64,000 bases of DNA, taken from contig JBASFL010000095.1 of NCBI GenBank assembly GCA_049653005.1, positions 1-64,000 of the forward strand. The letters run 5' to 3'. The position numbers and the translations under genes were made by a program. Below are positions 42,373 to 50,785 of the stretch, in pieces. The notes below the pieces were generated by a model. The model searched no databases. It was given only the letters and a program-made list of their open reading frames with translations, and had not been told where the DNA came from. Source of the DNA: UBA2334 sp049653005 (GTDB lineage Bacteria; Pseudomonadota; Gammaproteobacteria; Burkholderiales; Burkholderiaceae_C). Numbering within the stretch: position 1 is the first letter of the stretch; each line of letters starts with the position of its first letter.

Positions 42373-42430
42373 TATATAGCTTGAATCGCTTGCCAGGCAA
42401 GCGATGGGGCTTCTTTTGCCTTAAATTTTT
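42373..42430. repeat. Divergent dispersed-repeat copy before fba
   Basis: TATAGCTTGAATCGCTTGCC then AGGCAAGCGATGGGGCTTC forms a stem (ATCGCTTGCC with GGCAAGCGAT, 42385-42394 and 42396-42405) and matches the core of the family. A T-rich end follows, just before the AGGAGAACC ribosome-binding site of fba. Confidence 0.6.
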
Positions 42431-42442
42431 AGGAGAACCACG

Positions 42443-43510
42443 ATGGCCTTGATTTCTTTGCGTCAACTGTTGGACCACGCCGCTGAAAACGGCTACGGTT
42501 TGCCCGCCTTCAACGTCAACAACATGGAGCAGGTGCAGGCCATCATGCAAGCGGCCGATGCGGCCAACAGCCCGGTCATTTTGCAAGGTTCGGCCGGTGC
42601 GCGCTCGTACGCAGGTGAACCGTTTTTGCGCCACCTGATCTTGGCGGCCATCGAGCAGTACCCCCACATTCCCGTGTGTATGCACCAGGACCACGGCGCG
42701 TCGCCCAGCATTTGTTTCCGCTCGATCCAGTCGGGCTTCAGCTCGGTGATGATGGACGGCAGCCTGCGCGAAGACGGCAAAACCCCCGCCAGCTACGACT
42801 ACAACGTGGAAGTCACCCGCAAAGTGGCCGAATTGGCCCACGCCTGCGGCGTGTCGGTGGAAGGCGAACTGGGTTGCCTGGGCTCACTGGAAACCGGCAA
42901 AGCCGGTGAAGAAGACGGCCATGGCGCCGAAGGCGTGCTGGACCACTCCGCGCTGCTGACCGACCCCGACGAGGCCGCCGACTTTGTGCTGAAAACCCAG
43001 GTGGACGCGTTGGCCATTGCCATTGGCACCAGCCACGGCGCGTACAAATTCACCAGCAAGCCCACGGGCAAGGTGCTGCGCATCGACCGCGTGAAAGAAA
43101 TCCACCAGCGCATTCCCAATGTGCACCTGGTGATGCACGGCTCGTCTTCGGTGCCCGAGGACTGGCTGGCGGTCATCAACTCTTACGGTGGTGACATGGG
43201 CCAGACCTATGGCGTGCCCGTGGAAGAAATTGTGGAAGGCATCCGAAACGGCGTGCGCAAGGTCAACATTGACACCGACCTGCGCATGGCCAGCACCGGT
43301 GCCATCCGCAAGCACCTGGCCGAAGACCGCAAAAATTTCGACCCCCGCAAGTTCTTCAAAGAGGCCACCAAGGCCATGAAGGGCATTTGCCAGAACCGCT
43401 ACGAGGCCTTCGGTGCCGCTGGCATGGCCAGCAAAATCACCAAGGTCTACAACCTGGAAGAAATGCAAAAGCGCTACGACAAAGGCGAACTGGCCCCCCG
43501 CGTGGCCTGA
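42443..43510 (+). CDS. cbbA: Fructose-bisphosphate aldolase class II, Calvin-cycle subtype
   Basis: A 355-residue zinc aldolase forming fructose- and sedoheptulose-bisphosphate. ALISLRQLLDHAAENGYGLP starts the Calvin-cycle subtype. Metal ligands are in MHQDHGAS, ELGCLG, GTSHGAYKF and LVMHGSSSVP, with NIDTDLRMASTGAIRKH near the end. It closes the operon, and no pyruvate kinase gene accompanies it. Terminators follow. Confidence 0.95.
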   Translation: MALISLRQLLDHAAENGYGLPAFNVNNMEQVQAIMQAADAANSPVILQGSAGARSYAGEPFLRHLILAAIEQYPHIPVCMHQDHGASPSICFRSIQSGFSSVMMDGSLREDGKTPASYDYNVEVTRKVAELAHACGVSVEGELGCLGSLETGKAGEEDGHGAEGVLDHSALLTDPDEAADFVLKTQVDALAIAIGTSHGAYKFTSKPTGKVLRIDRVKEIHQRIPNVHLVMHGSSSVPEDWLAVINSYGGDMGQTYGVPVEEIVEGIRNGVRKVNIDTDLRMASTGAIRKHLAEDRKNFDPRKFFKEATKAMKGICQNRYEAFGAAGMASKITKVYNLEEMQKRYDKGELAPRVA

Positions 43511-43560
43511 TGCATTGAAAACCCCGGCCTTGCGGGCCGGGTGCATGTCTCCGTGTGTTG

Positions 43561-43594
43561 ACCGCCTGTCCCTTTGGGGGCCGGCGGTTTTTTT
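43561..43594 (+). terminator. Terminator of the second cbb operon
   Basis: ACCGCC (43561-43566) pairs with GGCGGT (43583-43588), extended by inner G-C pairing, then seven T. An upstream 7-bp GC stem (CCCGGCC 43523-43529 with GGCCGGG 43535-43541) may assist. Confidence 0.75.
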
Positions 43595-43631
43595 GTGCCT
43601 GTTTGCTGGGGGGGCAGGGCGGCTCGGGCAC

Positions 43632-43662
43632 AAAAAAAGGGCCATGTTTTGCAACATGGCCC
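43632..43662 (-). terminator. Terminator of the minus-strand cytochrome/fccB operon
   Basis: A perfect 10-bp stem (GGGCCATGTT 43639-43648, AACATGGCCC 43653-43662) with loop TTGC; on the minus strand it is followed by seven T (A run 43632-43638). It lies about 100 bases past the diheme cytochrome stop. Confidence 0.8.
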
Positions 43663-43762
43663 CAAGCTTCAAACACCAAAGAACAACACGGTGTTGTCCC
43701 CCGGCGCTCTCGCACATCAACCGGGTGTGCGGTGCCCAGCCTGTGGGCGCCGCATTGAAAAA

Positions 43763-44380
43763 TCATTTGCCGCTGAGGTACTCCGCCACGGCGTGCATTT
43801 CGAGTTCGGTCATTTTTTCAGCGACCACGTGCATCACCGCGTTGTCGTTGGTGCGGTCGCGTTTGTTGAATTGCTTCAACTGGGTTTCGATGTACCCCGC
43901 AAACTGGCGTCCCAAACGGGGCAGGTTGGCGGCCCCTTCGGCGTTCACGCCGTGGCAGGCCACACACGCGGGCACGCCGCTGAATTTGTTGCCGTTGTGA
44001 AACAGGTAGTGGCCCATGCCCGCCAGCTGAGGGTCTTTGGGCTCTTCTTTGGGCAATTCCATTTTTTGATAGAACGCGCCCAGGGCCAACATTTCATCTG
44101 GGGTGAGCTTTGCCACCATGTCAGACATGGCAGTGCTTTTGCGGGCGCCTGATTTGAACGCCGTCAATTGCTTGGCGATGTATTCGGCGTTTTGCCCGGC
44201 CAAGCGGGGAAACACTTCGCTGGTGGATTCGCCTTGTGCGCCGTGGCACAAAAAGCAGGAGCCCCCCGCGATTTTCTTGGCCCTGGCTTCATCGGCCTGT
44301 GCCCATGCGTTGCCACCCAGCGCCAGGGTGGCGAGCGTGGCGGCGCACGCGGCGCGAATGATGTGGTGAACCTTGCTCAC
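43763..44380 (-). CDS. Diheme cytochrome c (c4 type), candidate FccA/SoxE
   Basis: A 205-residue periplasmic cytochrome with a signal peptide (ending GNAWAQ) and two heme-binding motifs, CFLCH near 42-46 and CVACH near 136-140, each in a c4-like domain (TAFKSGARKS and YIETQLKQFNKRDR segments with heme Met candidates). A GTG at 44380 is chosen with AAGGG upstream; an ATG 33 bases earlier would also work. Diheme c4-type subunits are the known partner (FccA) of flavocytochrome c sulfide dehydrogenase, so this third gene of the fccB cluster may receive its electrons. Confidence 0.8.
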   Translation of the reverse strand: MSKVHHIIRAACAATLATLALGGNAWAQADEARAKKIAGGSCFLCHGAQGESTSEVFPRLAGQNAEYIAKQLTAFKSGARKSTAMSDMVAKLTPDEMLALGAFYQKMELPKEEPKDPQLAGMGHYLFHNGNKFSGVPACVACHGVNAEGAANLPRLGRQFAGYIETQLKQFNKRDRTNDNAVMHVVAEKMTELEMHAVAEYLSGK

Positions 44381-44462
44381 GTCTCTGCCCTTCAAACCTA
44401 AACACAATCTCATCTTGAACGAAAAACCGCCGACCACCGGCCGGCGGTTTGGGTGCCCTGCA

Positions 44463-45746
44463 TCACGCCAGGGAATCGGCCCAGATGTTGCGGGCCCACG
44501 CGTGGGCATAACGGCCTTCCAGCTCGCTGGCCGCGCTGGACACACCACCGGAACCGGCCACGGTCAGCATGGTTTTCTTCTCGGCGTCGTAGCGGTGCAC
44601 GCTGGACACGTGCACCACGTCTTCGTCGGTCACGAAGCTGTAGCAGGTGTTGGCGTAGATGGGCAGTGCGGGTGGGGCCTTGCCTTGCAGCAGGTTGACC
44701 ACAGCGGCCGCGCAGGTTTTGGCGTGTTGGTTGGCCATGTGGCCCGATTTGGGCATGCCAGGTGCGATCTGGATGGAGTCGCCCAGCACGTGCACGTTTT
44801 TGGTGGCTTTCGATTCGAAGCTGAGGAAGTCCACTTCGCACCAGCGCTTGTTGGCGGTGGCCAGGCCACTTTTGACCGCAATGTCGCCGGCACGCATGTT
44901 GGGGATGACGTTGGCCACACTGGCCTTGAAGTCGTCGTTGAACTCAAACTTCAGGGTGTTGGTGTTGGCATCCACGTCCACCACGTTGTGCTTGGGGCGG
45001 TACTCGATGATGCCCTTGTAGTGGTCTGCCCAGGCCTTCATGAACAGGCCTTTCTTTGACTGGATGTCGTCGTTGGCATCAAAAATGACCACTTTGCTCT
45101 TGGGCTTGGCCTTCTTGAAATAGCTGGCAACCAGGCAAGCGCGCTCGTAGGGGCCGGGAGGGCAACGGTAGGGCGCACGGGGAATTGACAGGGCATAGAC
45201 ACCGCCATCCGGCATTGCTTCCAGCTGTTTGCGCAACGCCACGGTTTGTGCCCCGGCTTTCCACGCGTGCAGCACCTTGTCTTTGGCAGCGGCCGACGCC
45301 ATGCCAGTCATGCCGTCATACATGAAGTCAATGCCGGGCGACACGATCACGCGGTCAAAGGGCAACTCGCCACCGCCGGCCAGTTTGACCACCTTTTTCT
45401 CGGCGTCGATGGCCGTGACCATGTCCTTCACCAGCTTCACGCCGTGGCGCTTTTCCAGGTTGTCGTAGGGGGTGGTGATGTCAGCGATGGTTTTGTAACC
45501 ACCGATCACCAGGTTGGAAATGGGGCAGGACACGAACGCGGCGTTGGGCTCGACCAAGGTCACATCCACCGTGCCTTCGGAGAACAGACGCAGGTATTTG
45601 GCGGCGGTGGCACCACCGTAGCCGCCACCGATCACCACCACTTTGCCTAGGCTTGCACCACCGGTGGTGGCGCAGCCCGACATCAAACCGGCAGCGCCCA
45701 GCGCAGAACCGGCACCCAGTGTTTGTACAAATTGTCGACGTTGCAT
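44463..45746 (-). CDS. fccB: Flavocytochrome c sulfide dehydrogenase, flavoprotein subunit
   Basis: A 427-residue FAD-dependent sulfide:cytochrome c oxidoreductase, exported by the Tat system (RRQF motif near residue 3, then a hydrophobic stretch with LMSGCATT, possibly a lipobox). FAD-binding KVVVIGGGYGGATAAK is near 35-50. The redox-active cysteine pair is probably SCPISN and NTCYSF. GLMSG-type and GDSIQIAPGMPKS (FAD C-terminal) motifs fit FccB/SoxF. It follows the monoheme cytochrome gene by 16 bases and precedes the diheme cytochrome gene. It would feed electrons from sulfide into the c-type cytochrome pool. Confidence 0.92.
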   Translation of the reverse strand: MQRRQFVQTLGAGSALGAAGLMSGCATTGGASLGKVVVIGGGYGGATAAKYLRLFSEGTVDVTLVEPNAAFVSCPISNLVIGGYKTIADITTPYDNLEKRHGVKLVKDMVTAIDAEKKVVKLAGGGELPFDRVIVSPGIDFMYDGMTGMASAAAKDKVLHAWKAGAQTVALRKQLEAMPDGGVYALSIPRAPYRCPPGPYERACLVASYFKKAKPKSKVVIFDANDDIQSKKGLFMKAWADHYKGIIEYRPKHNVVDVDANTNTLKFEFNDDFKASVANVIPNMRAGDIAVKSGLATANKRWCEVDFLSFESKATKNVHVLGDSIQIAPGMPKSGHMANQHAKTCAAAVVNLLQGKAPPALPIYANTCYSFVTDEDVVHVSSVHRYDAEKKTMLTVAGSGGVSSAASELEGRYAHAWARNIWADSLA

Positions 45747-45762
45747 GGTTCAGGTCTCCTTG

Positions 45763-46068
45763 TTATTTTTTGGGCTGGACTGCGAAATGGGCCGCCAGTT
45801 GCTGAATTTGCTCGTCGGTGTAACCCTTGGACAGCTGGTGCATGATCGTGGCGGGCTTGCGGCCAGCCTTGAAATCCAACATTTTCTGGGCCAATTCCGC
45901 CTTGTCTTTGCCCGCCAGAGATTCCATGCCCGGCTGCGCCTGGCCGTTGGTGCCGTGGCAGTTGGCGCAGGCGGCAGCCCACACCTTGATCTGAGCGACT
46001 TCGGCCTGCGCCGCAACAGCGGACAGTGCCAAAAGGCTGCCCAACAGTAACTGGGTGGTTTTTTTCAT
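45763..46068 (-). CDS. Small monoheme cytochrome c of the fcc cluster
   Basis: A 101-residue periplasmic cytochrome with a signal peptide (1-22, VAAQAEV), heme motif CANCH near 34-38 and a c553/c5-type fold (MESLAGKDKAEL, MLDFKAGRKPATIMHQLSKG). GGAGG lies 12 bases upstream of ATG 46068. It is the first gene of the minus-strand operon with fccB. It may be the immediate electron acceptor of FccB or a SoxE-like carrier; the diheme protein encoded downstream is the alternative. Confidence 0.85.
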   Translation of the reverse strand: MKKTTQLLLGSLLALSAVAAQAEVAQIKVWAAACANCHGTNGQAQPGMESLAGKDKAELAQKMLDFKAGRKPATIMHQLSKGYTDEQIQQLAAHFAVQPKK

Positions 46069-46113
46069 TTTCGGTTTGGCCTCCAAGGCGGGTTGAACAA
46101 ACAGGTGACAGTT

Positions 46114-46137
46114 CAATATCAGTTGTTGCGGATATTG
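46114..46137. promoter_or_regulatory. Operator-like palindrome before the fcc operon
   Basis: CAATATC (46114-46120) and GATATTG (46131-46137) are a perfect 7-bp inverted repeat with a 10-base spacer, 46 bases upstream of the first fcc-cluster start. It is a candidate site for the ArsR-type regulator encoded at 46415. Confidence 0.55.
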
Positions 46138-46351
46138 CGATTGATGTTATCTGCGCACACCGACGGCGCAGGGCGGTGTTTACCCTGAACCCCGGGGGGA
46201 ATGCCGCAGAAAACCCCCGGTATTTTGCGCGAGACCAAGGGTTTTGCCTGTGCCAAATACCCCCCACCGTAGTCATGATGATCGCCGTCAAAGCGGTGTG
46301 GACGTTGCCCAAACGGGTGTTTGTCAGGCCCCGTTGGGTTCAGGGTTTACA

Positions 46352-46389
46352 CTAATACTTATATTAGCAATCAATCATATAGTTTGATT
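46352..46389. promoter_or_regulatory. Tandem operator-like palindromes before the ArsR-type gene
   Basis: CTAATA (46352-46357) with TATTAG (46362-46367), then AATCAA (46369-46374) with TTGATT (46384-46389), lie just upstream of the ribosome-binding site. The AT-rich dyads resemble those of sulfur-responsive ArsR repressors. They would overlap the promoter and allow autorepression. Confidence 0.6.
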
Positions 46390-46414
46390 CAACAGGCAAT
46401 CAGGAGACAACAGT

Positions 46415-46822
46415 TTGGACGGCATGCACGAGGTTTTTGAAGCTGCAGCGCGCTATTTCAGCGTGTTGGGCGAACCCGCACGCCTGAAGATTCTGCATGC
46501 CATCTGTGGCGAGGAAATGAGTGTGAACAGCATCATCGCGGTCACGGGCATGGCGCAGGCGAATGCCTCCCGGCACCTGGGCCTGATGTACCAGGCGGGC
46601 ATGTTGTCCCGCCGCCGGGAGGGCACGCAGGTGTTCTACAAGGTGGCGGACCAAATGTTTGTCGAGTTGTGCCGCACGGTGTCCACCCAAATCGCTGCTC
46701 GCATGGGCCTTGATGGGCCGGGTCTGGCGTTTTCCGCGGGTGGGGATCTGGCTTGTCAGCCGTCCACCGCCGCATCCCCTTTCAAACCCCCCTCTAACCA
46801 GAAGGAAAAAGCAAGTGTCTAA
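46415..46822 (+). CDS. ArsR-family repressor of sulfur-oxidation genes (SoxR/SqrR-like)
   Basis: A 135-residue winged-helix repressor. FSVLGEPARLKILHAICGEE and VTGMAQANASRHLGLMYQAG (recognition helix) are ArsR-type. Cysteines in HAICGEE and VELCRTV sit about 70 residues apart, as in the persulfide-sensing SqrR/BigR/SoxR group; a third is in DLACQPS. The TTG start at 46415 is chosen because AGGAG lies eight bases before it; the ATG at 46424 is too far from that site. The gene overlaps soxC by eight bases. It would sense sulfane sulfur and control both divergent operons. Confidence 0.8.
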   Translation: MDGMHEVFEAAARYFSVLGEPARLKILHAICGEEMSVNSIIAVTGMAQANASRHLGLMYQAGMLSRRREGTQVFYKVADQMFVELCRTVSTQIAARMGLDGPGLAFSAGGDLACQPSTAASPFKPPSNQKEKASV

Positions 46823-48155
46823 AGACCTGAGTGAAGTCATAGGGCGTGTACTTCCCGCGCCCGAAAACAATTTGAGCCCTGAAAAGCTCGAAGTGGCACG
46901 CAAGGCGCGTCGCAGTTTCATGGGCAAGGCCCTGGCGATGGGGGCGGGTGTGGCTGCGGCCGCCAAGGCCGGTGTCGCGGCGGCTGCCGACGGTGAAGAA
47001 GCCATTCTGAAAATGCCCGAGCACACCACTGGCCTGGGCTTGCCTGTGGCCATGAACCCCTACGGCGTGCCCAGCAAGTGGGAAGCCGCGCTGCAACGCC
47101 GCGAAAGCCCGGGCCTGACCCGCGTGCCACAGGCATCGGTCAGCTTCACGCCCCTGCAAGGCTTGTTCGGCATCATCACGCCCAGTGGCTTGCACTTCGA
47201 GCGCCACCACCAGGGTTGGTGGGACATCGACCCGTCCAAGCACCGCCTGATGATCAACGGTTTGGTGAAGCGCCAGCGCGTGTTCACCATGGACGACCTG
47301 ATGCGCCTGCCCAGCGTGTCGCGCATCCACTTCATTGAATGCGGTGCCAACTCCGCCACCGAATGGGGCAACGTGGCCACGTCGTCGGTGCAGTATTCGC
47401 ACGGCATGCTGAGCTGCTCCGAGTTCACCGGTGTGTTGTTGTCCACGCTGCTTGAAATGTGCGGCTACGACAAAAAGAACGGCAAATACGTGCTGGCCGA
47501 AGGCGCTGATGGCTCGTCCATGACCCGCACCATCCCCATTGAAAACGCGATGGACGACGTGTTGGTGGCCTGGGCCATGAACGGCGAAATGCTGCGCCCC
47601 GAAAACGGCTACCCCTTGCGCTTGGTGGTGCCCGGTGTACAGGGCGTGAGCTGGGTCAAGTACCTGCGCCGCATCGAAGTGGGCGACCAGAAATACGGCG
47701 CCAAAGACGAGGCCGTGCACTACATCGACCACATGCCCGATGGCACCCACCGCCAATACACCGGCGTGCAGGAGTGCAAGAGCGTGATCACCACCCCCTC
47801 TGGCAGCCAGACGCTGTTGGACAAAGGCTTCTACAACATCAGCGGCTTGGCCTGGTCGGGGCGCGGCAGCATCAAGCGCGTGGACGTCAGCGTGGACGGT
47901 GGCCGTAACTGGCGCACCGCCCGCATTGAAGGGCCCGTGTTGTCCAAGGCCTTGACCCGCTTCAACATCGACTGGGTGTGGGACGGCAAGCCCGCCATTC
48001 TGCAAAGCCGTGCCATCGACAGCACGGGCTACGTGCAGCCCAAGATGAACCAGCTCCGCGCGGTGCGTGGCACCAAGTCGGTTTACCACCAGAACGCCAT
48101 TCACTCCTGGAAAGTGGCGGAAAACGGTGAAGTCTCTAACGTGCAGGTGTTCTGA
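46815..48155 (+). CDS. soxC: Sulfite dehydrogenase-like molybdoprotein SoxC
   Basis: A 446-residue molybdenum subunit of the periplasmic Sox(CD)2 sulfur dehydrogenase. It oxidises the sulfane sulfur bound to SoxY, giving six extra electrons per thiosulfate. A twin-arginine signal (KARRSFMGKALAMGAG) is near residue 34. The molybdopterin-binding Cys lies in FIECGANSATEWGN, and the dimerisation domain with VDVSVDGGRNW follows. The GTG at 46815 follows AAGGA. Its stop overlaps the ATG of soxD by one base. Confidence 0.95.
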   Translation: MSKDLSEVIGRVLPAPENNLSPEKLEVARKARRSFMGKALAMGAGVAAAAKAGVAAAADGEEAILKMPEHTTGLGLPVAMNPYGVPSKWEAALQRRESPGLTRVPQASVSFTPLQGLFGIITPSGLHFERHHQGWWDIDPSKHRLMINGLVKRQRVFTMDDLMRLPSVSRIHFIECGANSATEWGNVATSSVQYSHGMLSCSEFTGVLLSTLLEMCGYDKKNGKYVLAEGADGSSMTRTIPIENAMDDVLVAWAMNGEMLRPENGYPLRLVVPGVQGVSWVKYLRRIEVGDQKYGAKDEAVHYIDHMPDGTHRQYTGVQECKSVITTPSGSQTLLDKGFYNISGLAWSGRGSIKRVDVSVDGGRNWRTARIEGPVLSKALTRFNIDWVWDGKPAILQSRAIDSTGYVQPKMNQLRAVRGTKSVYHQNAIHSWKVAENGEVSNVQVF

Positions 48156-48922
48156 TGAAACTGAAATTCAAACTTTCCGTTGCCACCGTCGCGCTGGGCG
48201 CGGCCTTCGCCGGCTCTGCCATGGCAGACACCAAGGCCGCCATGATGGCCATGGGGCGCGACGCCACCCCCGCCGAAGTCAAGGCCTGGGACATCGACGT
48301 TCGCCCTGACTTCAAGGGCTTGCCCAAAGGTTCGGGCACCGTGTCACGCGGTGAAGCCGTGTGGGAAGAAAAGTGCGCCTCTTGCCACGGTGCGTTTGGC
48401 GAGTCGAACGAGGTGTTCACACCCATCATCGGCGGCACCACCAAAGACGACATCAAGACCGGCCGCGTGAAGGGGTTGCTGGAAGGCCAGAGCATCGTGC
48501 CCCAGAAAACCACCATCATGAAGGTGGCCACCGTCTCCACGCTGTGGGACTACATCAACCGCGCCATGCCCTGGAATGCGCCCAAGTCGCTGTCCACCGA
48601 CGAGGTGTACGCAGTGACGGCATACCTGCTGAGCTTGGCCGAGGTCATTCCGGCCGATGGCGAGCTGTCTGACAAAAACATTGCCGCTGCCCAGGCCCGC
48701 ATGCCCAACCGCAACGGCATGGTGTTCCAGGAGTCAATGTGGAAAACCAACGGCAAAGGCGACGTGAAAAACGTGGCGTGCATGAAAAACTGCGAAACCG
48801 AAGTCAAGATTTCGTCGTTCCTGCCCGACTATGCGAAGAACGCCCAAGGCAACACGGCTGAGCAGAACCGCACCGTCGGCCCTGTTCGCGGGCTGGACAC
48901 CGACAAAGGCAAAGCCAAGTGA
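48155..48922 (+). CDS. soxD: Cytochrome subunit SoxD, single-heme form
   Basis: A 255-residue c-type cytochrome partner of SoxC with a signal peptide (to about residue 24, SAMADTK) and one heme motif CASCH near 74-78. The SoxD-typical stretches WNAPKSLSTDEVYAVTAYLL and NGMVFQ and a cysteine pair CMKNC near 210-214 are present. Paracoccus SoxD is longer with two hemes, so this is a shorter one-heme form. The gene follows soxC with a one-base overlap. A hairpin follows. Confidence 0.92.
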   Translation: MKLKFKLSVATVALGAAFAGSAMADTKAAMMAMGRDATPAEVKAWDIDVRPDFKGLPKGSGTVSRGEAVWEEKCASCHGAFGESNEVFTPIIGGTTKDDIKTGRVKGLLEGQSIVPQKTTIMKVATVSTLWDYINRAMPWNAPKSLSTDEVYAVTAYLLSLAEVIPADGELSDKNIAAAQARMPNRNGMVFQESMWKTNGKGDVKNVACMKNCETEVKISSFLPDYAKNAQGNTAEQNRTVGPVRGLDTDKGKAK

Positions 48923-48928
48923 CGTCAC

Positions 48929-48966
48929 CCGGAGGGTAAACCCCCTCCGGTATTTTGAATTTTTTC
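48929..48966 (+). terminator. Terminator-like hairpin between soxD and soxY
   Basis: CCGGAGGG (48929-48936) pairs with CCCTCCGG (48943-48950), a 6-base loop, then TATTTTGAATTTTTTC. It probably ends part of the soxCD transcripts ahead of soxY. Confidence 0.7.
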
Positions 48967-49064
48967 TCGTTTTCCCTATCAAACGTCTTTTAAGTTGCCC
49001 GTAACCTTCGTTGCAGTGGTTTCCAAAGGCATCTGTTTTTTTCGTTACTTTTCAAGGAGTCAGC

Positions 49065-49520
49065 ATGAACAACACCCGCCGTACCGTCATCAAGACGACC
49101 AGCGCACTGGGCACCCTGGTGGCATTGGGCCTGGTCACCCAACAGCAGGCCATGGCCGCTGTGGACCGCGCCGCGTTTGACGTCAAGTCCATTGCCGATG
49201 CCGTCAAGGCCATCGGTGGCACCGCTGCCAACAGCGACCAAGTGTCTGTGGTGTCTCCCGACATCGCTGAAAACGGCGCTGTGGTGCCCGTGGGCGCCAC
49301 CAGCAACATCCCCAACACCACCGAAATCTACCTGCTGGTCGAGAAAAACCCCACGCCCCTGGCCGCCGGTTTTGTGGTGCCCGCTGGCACGGAAGCTTCG
49401 GTGCAGACCCGTTTGAAGATGGGCCAGTCCACCAACGTGGTGGCCGTGGTCAAGGCAGACGGCAAGCTGTTCTCTGCCACCAAAGAAACCAAAGTGACCC
49501 TGGGCGGCTGCGGCGGCTGA
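49065..49520 (+). CDS. soxY: Sulfur-carrier protein SoxY
   Basis: A 151-residue periplasmic protein with a Tat-like signal (NNTRRTVIKTTSALG, to about AMAAVD) and the swinging-arm end GGCGG, whose Cys carries the sulfur substrate during thiosulfate oxidation. The mid-sequence EIYLLVEKNPTPLAAGFVVP is SoxY-typical. AAGGAGTCAGC before ATG 49065 is a strong ribosome-binding site. It forms the SoxYZ complex with the next gene. Confidence 0.95.
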   Translation: MNNTRRTVIKTTSALGTLVALGLVTQQQAMAAVDRAAFDVKSIADAVKAIGGTAANSDQVSVVSPDIAENGAVVPVGATSNIPNTTEIYLLVEKNPTPLAAGFVVPAGTEASVQTRLKMGQSTNVVAVVKADGKLFSATKETKVTLGGCGG

Positions 49521-49584
49521 TGCCCCCACCCTCTGTTTGTCGCTTTCATTCCCTTTCAAATTTCACTGATTCAGGAGTCCAGTC

Positions 49585-49896
49585 ATGGCAGATCCAATGC
49601 GCATTCGTGCAAACAACAAAGACGGCGTGACCGAAGTCCGCGTGCTGATGTCCCACCCCATGGAGTCCGGCGCCCGCAAGGACGCATCTGGCGCCGTCGT
49701 GCCCGCCAAGTTCATCACCGACTTGGACGCCACCCACAACGGCAAGAACGTGCTCAAGGCCATGTTCAGCGGCGCTGTGTCCCAGAACCCTTTCCTGTCC
49801 TTCAAATTCAAGGGCGGCGCCAAAGGCGAGAAGGTCACCGTGAAGTGGGTTGACAACAAGGGCGAGACCCGCACCGACGAAGCCACCATCGCCTGA
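49585..49896 (+). CDS. soxZ: Sulfur-compound chelating protein SoxZ
   Basis: A 103-residue partner of SoxY with no signal of its own; it is co-exported with SoxY. MRIRANNKDGVTEVRVLMSH, MESGARKDASG and SQNPFLSFKFKGG are the SoxZ signature of a beta-sandwich. AGGAG lies 9-10 bases before ATG 49585. Length is normal. Confidence 0.95.
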   Translation: MADPMRIRANNKDGVTEVRVLMSHPMESGARKDASGAVVPAKFITDLDATHNGKNVLKAMFSGAVSQNPFLSFKFKGGAKGEKVTVKWVDNKGETRTDEATIA

Positions 49897-49907
49897 TGCT
49901 GGTTTTC

Positions 49908-49945
49908 AAAGGCGGCCCACTTTTGCGAGTGAGCCGCCTTTTTGC
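49908..49945 (+). terminator. Terminator-like hairpin between soxZ and soxA
   Basis: AAAGGCGGC (49908-49916) pairs with GCCGCCTTT (49933-49941), inner pairing CACT/AGTG, followed by a short T run (TTTTTG from 49939). It could reduce transcription into soxAXB. Confidence 0.7.
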
Positions 49946-49972
49946 TTTGTATAACGACAAGGAGATCTCCTG

Positions 49973-50773
49973 ATGAAGACACGTTTGGTGATATCGGCCA
50001 TGCTGATGGCAGTGGCGTCCACAGGGGCACAAGCCCAGGACGCGGCTGCCGCAGGCATTGCCAAGTTCCGTGAAATGTTGGCCGACGGCAACCCCGCCGA
50101 ATTGTTTGAGGCCAAGGGCGAAGGCTTGTGGACGCAAAAGCGCGGCCCCAAGAATGCGTCGCTGGAGCAATGCGATCTCGGGCTGGGCCCCGGCGTGGTC
50201 AAGGGTGCATTCGTGCAATTGCCCCGGTACTTCGCCGACACCAAACGTGTGCAGGATTTGGAAATGCGCCTGATCACCTGCATGGAAACCTTGCAGGGCT
50301 TCAACGCAGCAGAGGTCATGAAAACGCCGTGGGGCCGGGGCGAAATGGCCAACCTGACGGCGCTGGCCACCTGGATTGGCGCCGAGTCCAAAGGCATGCG
50401 GTTCAATTTGCCGCAAGCCCACGAATCTGAAAAAACCATGTTCGAAGTGGGCAAGCGCCTGTTTTTCCAGCGCGGTGGCACCCATGACTTTTCATGCGCC
50501 ACCTGCCATGGCGCAGACGGCCAGCGCATCCGCCTGCAAGACCTGCCGAACCTGACCAAGAACCCCGGCGACGGCCTGGGTTTCGCCGCATGGCCCGCTT
50601 ACCGCATTTCCAACGGCCAGATGTGGAGCATGCAGCTTCGTTTGAACGATTGCTACCGCCAGCAACGCTTCCCAGAGCCCAAGTTTGGCAGCGATGTCAC
50701 CACAGCGCTCAGCGTTTACATGGGTGTGAACGCCAAAGGCGCCGAGTCCATTGTTCCCGCCCTCAAGCGCTAA
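49973..50773 (+). CDS. soxA: L-cysteine S-thiosulfotransferase subunit SoxA, one-heme type
   Basis: A 266-residue cytochrome that, with SoxX, attaches thiosulfate to the SoxY cysteine. It has a signal peptide (to GAQAQ), a first domain without a CxxCH heme but with cysteines in LEQCDLG and LITCMET, a second-domain heme in FSCATCHGADG near 180, and the active-site Cys in RLNDCYRQQR near 226. Lack of the N-terminal heme places it in the monoheme SoxA group. It precedes soxX by 12 bases. Confidence 0.93.
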   Translation: MKTRLVISAMLMAVASTGAQAQDAAAAGIAKFREMLADGNPAELFEAKGEGLWTQKRGPKNASLEQCDLGLGPGVVKGAFVQLPRYFADTKRVQDLEMRLITCMETLQGFNAAEVMKTPWGRGEMANLTALATWIGAESKGMRFNLPQAHESEKTMFEVGKRLFFQRGGTHDFSCATCHGADGQRIRLQDLPNLTKNPGDGLGFAAWPAYRISNGQMWSMQLRLNDCYRQQRFPEPKFGSDVTTALSVYMGVNAKGAESIVPALKR

Positions 50774-50785
50774 GGAAACCCTCTC

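Larger units (their letters stand above)
46069..46414. other. 346-base regulatory region between fcc and sox genes
   Basis: No gene is seen. Both promoters and two operator-like palindromes lie here. Between them (about 46140-46340) is a GC-rich stretch with several G/C runs and no open frame of note. The dyads near each gene start are described separately. Confidence 0.7.
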
